Part shown: in pieces, positions 1 to 4,143 of the stretch
Layout of the letters: the number at the start of each line of letters is the position of its first letter
Position numbering within the stretch: position 1 is the first letter of the stretch
Source of the DNA: Nanobdellota archaeon
Lineage (GTDB): Archaea; Nanobdellota; Nanobdellia; Pacearchaeales; GW2011-AR1
DNA: 7,423 bases
Direction of reading: 5' to 3'
NCBI GenBank assembly: GCA_018816205.1
Contig: JAHIWJ010000085.1
Location: forward strand, 1-7,423
Notes under the pieces: generated by a model
The model's input: the letters and a program-made list of their open reading frames with translations, nothing else
The model's database searches: none
Told to the model about the DNA's origin: nothing
Position numbers and translations under genes: made by a program

Positions 1-7
1 GCTGCGT

Positions 8-33
8 GCAATGAGCTACAACCAGCTCATTGC
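8..33. repeat. Perfect 10-bp inverted repeat (hairpin)
   Basis: Positions 8-17 (GCAATGAGCT) and 24-33 (AGCTCATTGC) are perfect reverse complements around a 6-base spacer. As RNA on either strand this gives a stable hairpin. On the minus strand it would follow the candidate RNA at 137-53, so it could be a second domain of that transcript, or part of a gene cut by the window edge. There is no T-run behind it, so it does not look like an intrinsic terminator. The structure is seen directly; the role is unknown. Confidence 0.6.
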
Positions 34-52
34 TTATGTTCATTCAAATTAG

Positions 53-137
53 AAAAACATTACTGACTCGCCTTTGCGTCGTTGAAATTCAATCCGAGGG
101 TTAAAACCGCACAGGGTTTCTTTCAACTGGCTCGTCC
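53..137 (-). ncRNA. Candidate structured small RNA
   Basis: This GC-richer segment sits in AT-rich intergenic DNA about 26 bases downstream of a TATA-like box (155-162) and ends in a U-run (57-53). Read on the minus strand it folds as nested helices. P1 pairs 136-134 with 67-65 and 131-129 with 72-70, separated by opposed GA/GA (133-132 and 69-68), which can form tandem sheared G.A pairs. P2 is a 7-bp helix, 127-121 with 87-81. P3 is a hairpin, 120-115 with 108-103, with loop CUGUGC. I do not recognise an RNA family: no clear box C/D motifs, no SRP or RNase P signature. The pairings are hand-found and could be chance. One reading frame also gives a short peptide-like stretch here, but it has nearby stops. 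Confidence 0.35.
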
Positions 138-154
138 TAAAGAATTAATTTCTT

Positions 155-162
155 ATTTAAAT
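155..162 (-). promoter_or_regulatory. Putative TATA box for candidate RNA
   Basis: On the minus strand the AATTTAAATAAG context centred near 158-159 resembles the TATA boxes of the protein genes here. The 26-base spacing used by those genes puts transcription start near 131-137, where the candidate structured RNA begins. The box is nearly symmetric and could also act on the plus strand, but nothing is seen downstream in that direction. Confidence 0.35.
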
Positions 163-248
163 TATCGCGCAGTCTGCAAATAACTAGAATAGTGCCCGCA
201 ATTGCCCAATCTCAAGAATTAACTCCTCAACATTTTCCTCGCGATATG

Positions 249-267
249 AAAATTATTAAACAAAAAA
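249..267 (-). terminator. U-rich archaeal terminator
   Basis: Reading the minus strand past the stop of the last small membrane gene, a run of six T (267-262) is followed by TTTAATAATTTT. Archaeal RNA polymerase terminates at such U-rich tracts without needing a hairpin. It lies about 20 bases after the 286 stop and fits as the end of the three-gene operon. Confidence 0.4.
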
Positions 268-285
268 GAGGATTTGTTAAGCAAG

Positions 286-474
286 TCACTTTTTCCTTTT
301 AATTAATACCGCACATATACCTATAAAAATTATAGAAACCCCAGACATAATCCAAGGATACAAAACTGGATGTGCCTTTGGAGGAAGCCGCAAAGCATAT
401 ATTGGGTTCATTAGGCCCATTCCCATCCAGAAAAAAATACCCCGCTCTACTTGTCTTTTATTTTTCTTTATCAC
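286..474 (-). CDS. Small two-helix membrane protein, third gene of trio
   Basis: 62-residue hypothetical protein that I do not recognise. Two hydrophobic stretches (about residues 12-28 and 38-58) are joined by a short Pro/Arg/Lys-containing loop, and the protein ends in the basic tail KRKK. It starts with GTG, whose first bases overlap the TGA of the preceding gene as GTGA, so translation is probably coupled. It resembles the first gene of the operon (644-832): both are 62 residues, with a GIxFW(M/I)GxG stretch in helix 1 and (S/T)GVxxI...L(I/L)KR in helix 2, which suggests duplication. The N-terminus is strongly basic (KKNKRQVER), placing it and the C-tail on the cytoplasmic side by the positive-inside rule. 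It is followed by a U-rich terminator. Function unknown. Confidence 0.65.
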   Translation of the reverse strand: MIKKNKRQVERGIFFWMGMGLMNPIYALRLPPKAHPVLYPWIMSGVSIIFIGICAVLIKRKK

Positions 475-647
475 CTTTTTGCTTTATTCTTTTTTATTAA
501 TAAGGCCAATACATAGGTTACAACAAATACTACTAATCCAAATATCAGCAGCTGAGTTAAACTCCAGCTTGAATGAACAAATTTTGCTATTACTATCGCC
601 ACAACTCCAATAAGTAACGAGAAAAATAGTTTGATTGTGTTATTCAT
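471..647 (-). CDS. Small two-helix membrane protein, middle gene of trio
   Basis: 58-codon ORF starting MNNTIKLFF and ending IKKNKAKR. It lies exactly in the gap between two similar genes and is tied to both: its ATG overlaps the upstream TGA (ATGA, 644-647) and its TGA overlaps the downstream GTG (GTGA, 471-474). The two overlaps make a real gene very likely despite its size. Two membrane helices are evident (about 7-24 and 31-52), with a short loop containing HSSWS and a basic C-tail, the same architecture as its neighbours but without their GIxFW motif. The family is not recognised. It may form a small hetero-oligomeric membrane complex with its neighbours, which is inference from the operon alone. 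Confidence 0.7.
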   Translation of the reverse strand: MNNTIKLFFSLLIGVVAIVIAKFVHSSWSLTQLLIFGLVVFVVTYVLALLIKKNKAKR

Positions 648-832
648 TTTCTGCCTCTTTTTAATAAGATCAGATTTATGAGCAAGCCAATAACAGCAAC
701 TCCTGTTATCAAATAGTTATAAGTTAAGATGCTGCTTTGGGCTGCGTTTTTATAGTTCATAATCATGTTTATGATGCTATAAACTCCACCGCCTATCCAA
801 AAGCCTATTCCGTATTTGTTTAGTTCACCCAC
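644..832 (-). CDS. Small two-helix membrane protein, first gene of trio
   Basis: 62-residue hypothetical protein starting at GTG. The start is supported by a TATA-like TTTATTAA whose centre lies 26 bases upstream, the spacing seen at other genes here, so the mRNA is probably leaderless. Helix 1 spans about residues 8-26 (GIGFWIGGG), helix 2 about 38-57, and the tail is basic (KRGRK). It is the operon leader: its TGA overlaps the next gene's ATG. It is similar to the third gene (286-474) across both helices, so the two look like diverged copies. No enzyme motif or signal peptide cleavage site is visible. Function unknown. Confidence 0.7.
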   Translation of the reverse strand: MGELNKYGIGFWIGGGVYSIINMIMNYKNAAQSSILTYNYLITGVAVIGLLINLILLKRGRK

Positions 833-853
833 AGATAATTTAAGGTAAACCAG

Positions 854-861
854 TTAATAAA
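854..861 (-). promoter_or_regulatory. TATA box of the small membrane operon
   Basis: TTTATTAA on the minus strand, centred at about 858, is 26 bases from the GTG at 832. It lies 17 bases beyond the 3' end of the tRNA gene, so the operon has its own promoter between the tRNA and the first ORF. Confidence 0.55.
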
Positions 862-877
862 CCCTCCCATGGATTAA

Positions 878-949
878 CGCCCCCACGAGGAATTGAACCT
901 CGCCTTTGACCTCCGCAAGGTCACGTTCTATCCGATAAACTATGGGGGC
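878..949 (-). tRNA. tRNA-Arg (anticodon GCG)
   Basis: The minus strand folds into a full cloverleaf. The 7-bp acceptor stem is GCCCCCA/TGGGGGC (949-943 with 885-879) and the discriminator is G at 878. The D stem is GTTT/GAAC, closing on a T-G wobble. The anticodon stem is TGACC/GGTCA with loop TTGCGGA, giving anticodon GCG with T33 in place. The variable region has four bases, and the T stem is CGAGG/CCTCG with loop TTCAATT. It decodes CGC (and CGU if G34 wobbles). CCA is not encoded and there is no intron. A TATA-like box at 1008-1015 would start transcription near 985, leaving a roughly 36-base leader for RNase P to remove. Confidence 0.95.
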
Positions 950-962
950 CACCCATCAAGAC

Positions 963-984
963 GACAACAATTTCAGCGGTTGTC
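963..984 (-). other. Hairpin in the tRNA-Arg 5' leader
   Basis: Positions 963-968 (GACAAC) and 979-984 (GTTGTC) are perfect complements around a 10-base loop. The transcription start predicted from the TATA spacing is at about 985, so the hairpin would be the very 5' end of the pre-tRNA. It may protect the precursor or be incidental. Confidence 0.35.
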
Positions 985-1007
985 CTATTAAGAACAAAAG
1001 AGCTTCC

Positions 1008-1015
1008 TTTTTAAA
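1008..1015 (-). promoter_or_regulatory. TATA box for tRNA-Arg
   Basis: AATTTAAAAAGG on the minus strand, immediately before the stop codon of the 1019 gene in plus-strand terms, matches the TTTAAAA-type boxes of this window. Its T-rich complement on the other strand contributes nothing visible. It points to a start near 985, ahead of tRNA-Arg. Confidence 0.5.
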
Positions 1016-1018
1016 TTA

Positions 1019-1315
1019 TTAACCCTCTTCTGTATCAAGTCTCGCAATCCTGAGCAGAATCCTTATTTTGTCACGAGACCTTAAAGCCTCTCTTCTCCAA
1101 GCATCTGCCCTAGACAATTCCTCATAAACATCATCCCTCTCCCTCATCTGAGCATCAAAAATCTTCACCTTCATCGCGACTCTCGCAGCATCAAGCACTC
1201 CCCGAGTTCTCTCAACAAGATACTCATAGGTTATTCTTTCCAAAGGCAAATCTCTGGGAACAAACTCCTGCCGACATGCACCGTAAATTTCCAACTCCCT
1301 CAAAAAACCAGTCAT
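1019..1315 (-). CDS. Unknown small helical protein, probably start-damaged
   Basis: 98 residues from the first usable ATG; not recognised. It is highly charged and helical, with an Arg/Glu-rich C-terminal half (about residues 55-95) that could be a coiled coil. It carries a TRGVLDAARVAMK segment at about residues 37-49 that resembles TRG...DALRVALK in the preceding gene. The true start is doubtful. A perfect 8-bp tandem duplication (1339-1354) lies just upstream. Removing one copy joins this frame to an ATG at 1365 (MAQATRRELALHY...), giving about 112 residues, overlapping the previous gene by 17 bases and close to its 115-residue length. As the sequence stands, that upstream start runs into TGA at 1312-1314. 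The gene may therefore be frameshifted, shortened to the internal ATG (no Shine-Dalgarno seen), or affected by a sequence error. Confidence 0.55.
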   Translation of the reverse strand: MTGFLRELEIYGACRQEFVPRDLPLERITYEYLVERTRGVLDAARVAMKVKIFDAQMRERDDVYEELSRADAWRREALRSRDKIRILLRIARLDTEEG

Positions 1316-1336
1316 AGCATAATGGAGCGCCAGCTC

Positions 1337-1354
1337 TCTTCTAGTCTTCTAGTC
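1337..1354. repeat. 8-bp tandem duplication (2.25 copies)
   Basis: TTCTAGTC occurs twice in a row (1339-1346, 1347-1354), with two further bases in register at 1337-1338. Because 8 is not a multiple of 3, gain or loss of a copy shifts the frame of any gene reading through. It lies across the end of the 1349-1696 gene and the presumed original start region of the 1019 gene. It looks like slipped-strand duplication. Confidence 0.9.
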
Positions 1355-1696
1355 GCTTGTGCCATAACTATCTTCCCCCGCACAATCATTTCCTTGATCA
1401 GCAATATGATTATCTTTACCAGCCCCCAGCAGTCCCGCTTTCAAAGCAACCCTTAACGCATCCACTGCCGAATAAATAGCGCCCCTTGTATAGTCAACAG
1501 GTAAACAAGAGTTACCCACCCCTTCAGAAATCGGCCCCGGTATGTCCATAATCTCCCTATCTGCTTCTGTAGTCACCAAAGCCAACAATTCACACAGCCC
1601 ATTATAAACCCCCCTATTAAAATCAACCTGGCTCTGCTGGCTTAATGCCGCCCTTGTCCTTCGCTCTGCTTTCCTTATCTTTCGATGAGATGTCAT
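1349..1696 (-). CDS. Unknown 115-residue protein coupled to NDK
   Basis: I do not recognise this protein. It has a basic N-terminus (residues 1-18, RKIRKAERRTR), then two similar units: VDFNRG followed by a helix (about 24-41) and VDYTRG followed by the helix ending DALRVALK (about 68-87). A polar, probably disordered tail ends GTSD. Its ATG overlaps the TGA of the NDK gene (ATGA, 1693-1696), so it is very likely co-transcribed and translationally coupled with ndk. The TRG-helix-RVAxK segment recurs in the next gene, which suggests the two are paralogues or partners. There are no cysteine clusters, membrane helices or catalytic motifs. A role in nucleotide metabolism would be inference from the operon only. 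The next gene continues in the same frame after this gene's TAG. Confidence 0.65.
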   Translation of the reverse strand: MTSHRKIRKAERRTRAALSQQSQVDFNRGVYNGLCELLALVTTEADREIMDIPGPISEGVGNSCLPVDYTRGAIYSAVDALRVALKAGLLGAGKDNHIADQGNDCAGEDSYGTSD

Positions 1697-2214
1697 TTCT
1701 CAAAGCACACAATATCGTGCACAGTCTTGTACGAATGTAATTCCTTTTCTGTAAACCAAACCGGAATTTCCAACTTAGCATCCTTCTCATCACCAGAAGC
1801 GTGTATTAAATTCCTTACCATAACATTATTCGAATTTGCAAAATCTTTTGAAATGTGCGCAAAATCGCCCCGGATTGTTCCAGCAGCAGATTCATTCGGG
1901 TAGGTAGACCCGACAATTTTTCTAGTAACCTTTATCGCATCAACGCCCTCCAAAACCATTGCTATAACCGGCCCCTCACGCAGGTATTTAACGAGCTCGT
2001 TCCTTACGTTCCGACCGAACTTCTCCTCGACTTCTTTATACCTGATGTCAAGATCATCCCGATAATGCTTCCGCGCAAACTCTTCGTCAGCCCAAACCAT
2101 CTTCATCCCAACAATCTTCAAACCCGCATCCTCAAAACGCATAATAATCCGCCCTATCAAGTTCCGAACCACTCCGTCTGGTTTTATCAAAACAAGCGTT
2201 CTTTCTTTATCCAT
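1693..2214 (-). CDS. ndk: Nucleoside diphosphate kinase
   Basis: Transfers the gamma-phosphate between NTPs and NDPs through a phosphohistidine, balancing cytoplasmic NTP and dNTP pools. It has 173 residues from the ATG at 2214. Visible family motifs are the N-terminal RTLVLIKPDGV (catalytic Lys11), the SAAGTIRGDF nucleotide-binding stretch (Arg115) and NLIHAS with the phospho-acceptor His138. It is longer than the usual 150 residues, owing to an insert around 52-78 between the HY motif and GPVIAMVLEG, and another around 119-133 just before the active-site histidine. The common HGSDS is HASGD here. The ATG lies 26 bases from the centre of a TATA box (2237-2243), whereas the upstream TTG at 2229 would lie inside the promoter spacing. 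It is first in an operon with two small unknown genes. Confidence 0.95.
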   Translation of the reverse strand: MDKERTLVLIKPDGVVRNLIGRIIMRFEDAGLKIVGMKMVWADEEFARKHYRDDLDIRYKEVEEKFGRNVRNELVKYLREGPVIAMVLEGVDAIKVTRKIVGSTYPNESAAGTIRGDFAHISKDFANSNNVMVRNLIHASGDEKDAKLEIPVWFTEKELHSYKTVHDIVCFEK

Positions 2215-2236
2215 AAACCCAAATCGCAAAGAAAGG

Positions 2237-2243
2237 TTTTAAA
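2237..2243 (-). promoter_or_regulatory. TATA box of ndk operon
   Basis: GTTTAAAACC on the minus strand, centred at 2240, is 26 bases upstream of the ATG at 2214. This fits a leaderless mRNA and excludes the in-frame TTG at 2229 as the start. It lies between the stop of the second NDK and this gene, so the two kinases are separate transcription units. Confidence 0.65.
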
Positions 2244-2264
2244 CATTATTATGCTCAAGACACC

Positions 2265-2705
2265 TTATCTCGTCGGATGCAAAAATTGCCCCCAGAGTGC
2301 GATTTCTCTTTCAGCAGAGGTTACAGAATCCGCCCGATGTATCACATTATCAAAAAACAATCTCCCCTCTGCTAAAGCTTGTGCCTTGGAGTCTTTGGCA
2401 TACTTGCCTCTTATCGTATTCGGAGCAGGATCTGTTGGTCCGCAGGCATTTACAATTTTTGCAACAATATCCTCTCCTTGATAAACCGCAATCGCAACGG
2501 GTCTGCCAGCATGCGCATCAACAGTTTCACGATAAAATGGTTTGTTGCGGTGTTCTTCGTAATGCCTTTCAATTAATTCTCTAGGAACCGAATCGACCCT
2601 TCCCTCTGCTATTCTCTTGCCCTGCTGGTCTAAATCCGCAAAAATCTCTCTAACCGCGTGTACATAAGCAGGCCTAATCATCACAAAGGTTCGTTCTTCA
2701 TTCAT
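2265..2705 (-). CDS. Divergent nucleoside diphosphate kinase paralogue
   Basis: 146 residues, classic NDK length. It keeps RTFVMI at the N-terminus, HYEEHRNKPFY (about 48-58), PNTIRGKYA with Arg99 (about 95-103) and NVIHRADS with the expected phospho-acceptor His123, followed by AEREI, whose Glu normally supports the histidine. It departs from the family at the first motif: KPDGV is replaced by RPAYV, so the near-invariant Lys is Arg11 and the DGV turn is lost. The region after it (about 15-35) is shortened. It may be an active NDK with altered substrate binding or a regulatory paralogue; sequence alone does not decide. The start is the ATG at 2705, 26 bases from a TATA box centred at 2731; the longer GTG-initiated frame (2726) would begin beside that box. 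It is divergent from EndoQ. Confidence 0.88.
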   Translation of the reverse strand: MNEERTFVMIRPAYVHAVREIFADLDQQGKRIAEGRVDSVPRELIERHYEEHRNKPFYRETVDAHAGRPVAIAVYQGEDIVAKIVNACGPTDPAPNTIRGKYAKDSKAQALAEGRLFFDNVIHRADSVTSAEREIALWGQFLHPTR

Positions 2706-2727
2706 TTTCCTAAAGATAAAAAACACG

Positions 2728-2734
2728 TTTTAAG
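2728..2734 (-). promoter_or_regulatory. TATA box of the second NDK gene
   Basis: GCTTAAAACG on the minus strand, centred at 2731, is 26 bases from the ATG at 2705. Nearly the same ten bases stand before S27e. It shares the 106-bp divergent spacer with the EndoQ promoter. Confidence 0.65.
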
Positions 2735-2783
2735 CTTATCAGTGCTTGGAGATACATTCCCAAATAGTCCTTCTCACAAACTA

Positions 2784-2790
2784 TTAAAAA
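2784..2790 (+). promoter_or_regulatory. TATA box of EndoQ
   Basis: CTATTAAAAAC on the plus strand, centred at 2787, is 25 bases upstream of the ATG at 2812. This is consistent with a leaderless transcript and supports that start over the out-of-frame ATG at 2798. Confidence 0.55.
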
Positions 2791-2811
2791 CTCCTCAATG
2801 CTTTTCCAGGA

Positions 2812-4017
2812 ATGCGAATTGTCTCCGACCTGCACGTTCACTCAAAATATGCAAGAGCATGCTCCTCTCAGTTTTCAATTCCAAACCTGGAAAAATGGGG
2901 CAGGGTCAAAGGCCTAAACCTGATTGGAACAGGCGACTTCCAGCACCCAAAACATAGAAAGCACATTGACGAAAATCTAAAAGAAGACGAATACGGGATT
3001 CTTAGAACAAAATCCGGCTTCCCATTTATATGGCAGACAGAAATCTCCCTAATGTATTCTCAAGACAAGCGCAGGGCAGTTCATCACGTTGTTTTAGCCC
3101 CGAGCACAGAAATAGCAAACAAAATAACCGCTTATCTTGCCTCAAAAGGCAGGTTGGATTACGACGGCAGACCCATCTTCAATATTCCTTCAAATGAATT
3201 CGTAAAAGGCCTAAAGGCCATCAGCGGGGATATTGAAATTATCCCCGCCCACTGTATGACTCCGTGGTTCGGCCTATTTGGAAGCAAATCCGGTTTTGAC
3301 AGTTTAGAAGGATGTTTCAAAGATCAAATAAAACACATCTATGCCGTTGAATCAGGCCTCTCAGCAGATCCTCCAATGCTCTGGCGCTTCAAAGAAAAAT
3401 TCAACATTGTCTCATTCTCAGACGCCCACTCTTTCTGGCCCTGGCGCCTCGGTCGCGAAGCAACAATCTTCGATGTTCCAAAACTCACCTACAAAAACAT
3501 AATTCAGGCAATTCGCAATAACAACTTCGCAACAATAGAAACCCCTCCGACCTATGGTAAGTACCACTGGGACGGTCATCGCAATTGCAACTTTTCCTGC
3601 TCGTTTGAACAAACAAAAAAACTCAACAGCATCTGCCCAAAATGCAAACAGCCCCTAACAATTGGCGTTGATTACCGCGTAGAGGAAATAGCACAATTCC
3701 CAGTAGGGCACAAACCCGACAATTCAAACAGCTTCTATGAAATTATCCCCCTCCACGAAATCCTTGCCCTTTACCTTGCCTCCGGCTTAGATACTAAAAA
3801 AACCTGGGCTCTTTACAATTCCCTAATAGAAAAATTCCAAAACGAACTCAACATTCTCCTAAGCGTGCCAAAAGAAGACTTCCAAAAAGCAGAACTTCCG
3901 AACCAGCTTATAGAACTCGTCATGCTAAACAGAAAAAACAAACTCAAAATCCAGCCCGGTTACGACGGCGAATACGGCAAAGTTGAAATGCCCAAAAAAC
4001 AGCAGACGCTATTTTAA
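2812..4017 (+). CDS. endoQ: Endonuclease Q (PHP-family DNA repair nuclease)
   Basis: EndoQ cuts DNA 5' of deaminated bases (uracil, hypoxanthine, xanthine) and abasic sites, starting a repair route outside base-excision glycosylases. The 401 residues match the family layout. An N-terminal PHP metal-nuclease domain has DLHVHS (His8, His10), GTGDF (Asp42), WQTE (Glu77), HHVV (His91/92), PAHCMTPWFG (His147) and SDAHS (Asp204, His206). It is followed by the hallmark YHWDGHRNC...CPKCKQPLTIGV with a Cys4 zinc site (Cys259, 263, 275, 278), then a helical C-terminal region. The protein ends in KKQQTLF, which resembles the short C-terminal PCNA-binding motifs of archaeal repair proteins. Database labels sometimes call this family a helicase-like or PHP protein. 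It is the only confident plus-strand gene, with its own promoter, and it meets nop10 tail to tail with a 9-bp overlap. Confidence 0.95.
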   Translation: MRIVSDLHVHSKYARACSSQFSIPNLEKWGRVKGLNLIGTGDFQHPKHRKHIDENLKEDEYGILRTKSGFPFIWQTEISLMYSQDKRRAVHHVVLAPSTEIANKITAYLASKGRLDYDGRPIFNIPSNEFVKGLKAISGDIEIIPAHCMTPWFGLFGSKSGFDSLEGCFKDQIKHIYAVESGLSADPPMLWRFKEKFNIVSFSDAHSFWPWRLGREATIFDVPKLTYKNIIQAIRNNNFATIETPPTYGKYHWDGHRNCNFSCSFEQTKKLNSICPKCKQPLTIGVDYRVEEIAQFPVGHKPDNSNSFYEIIPLHEILALYLASGLDTKKTWALYNSLIEKFQNELNILLSVPKEDFQKAELPNQLIELVMLNRKNKLKIQPGYDGEYGKVEMPKKQQTLF

Positions 4018-4143
4018 CTTCTTCTCAACAACATCTCTCAGCCTAACAAATTTATAATGTGCATTCTTCATTTCCCCGCCACACCCAGCACACTTCTCAC
4101 TCAACCCATACTTCCCACACAAAGAACACTTTTTCAATTTCAT
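4009..4143 (-). CDS. nop10: Ribosome biogenesis protein Nop10
   Basis: 44-residue protein, too short for many ORF callers. In archaea Nop10 joins Cbf5, Gar1 and L7Ae in H/ACA RNPs that pseudouridylate rRNA. The sequence has the zinc ribbon CSLCGKYGL...CAGCGG (Cys6, 9, 18, 21) and then AHYKF at 28-32, corresponding to the AHPxRF part of longer homologues. It is shorter than usual (typically 55-60) and lacks most of the C-terminal linker that contacts Cbf5. The ATG overlaps the aIF2-alpha TGA (ATGA, 4140-4143), matching the conserved archaeal order S27e - aIF2-alpha - Nop10, which is the strongest argument for the name. It stops at TAG, and its last 9 bases overlap the end of EndoQ on the other strand. 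Confidence 0.85.
   Translation of the reverse strand: MKLKKCSLCGKYGLSEKCAGCGGEMKNAHYKFVRLRDVVEKKLK

Larger units (their letters stand above)
138..285. other. AT-rich spacer, no confident gene
   Basis: No ORF of convincing length was found on either strand. One minus-strand frame (about 246-190) reads like a protein fragment rich in Glu and Leu, but it is bounded by two adjacent TAA codons and a TAG and has no proper start. A plus-strand 18-codon ORF at 246-302 has no support. The segment contains a TATA-like box (155-162) and the U-rich end of the membrane-protein operon (249-267). Confidence 0.5.

Noticed and set aside
1..137. CRISPR repeat or attachment site at the left edge
   Set aside because: There is a single hairpin and a single nested structure, with no regularly spaced direct repeats and no integrase nearby. 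The tRNA-Arg gene at 878 has no duplicated 3' end in the window.
190..246. Protein-like frame on the minus strand (REENVEELILEI...)
   Set aside because: It is flanked by TAA TAA and TAG, has no start codon in place, and later parts of the same frame hit several further stops. At best an eroded remnant; not annotated as a gene.
1349..1351. TAG as a pyrrolysine codon
   Set aside because: nop10 uses TAG as an evident terminator, and the 8-bp duplication explains the local ORF structure more simply.
1855..2481. 208-codon plus-strand ORF opposite the two NDK genes
   Set aside because: It is antisense to two clear kinase genes and spans their promoters; its peptide has no recognisable motif. It is a shadow of the conserved codons.
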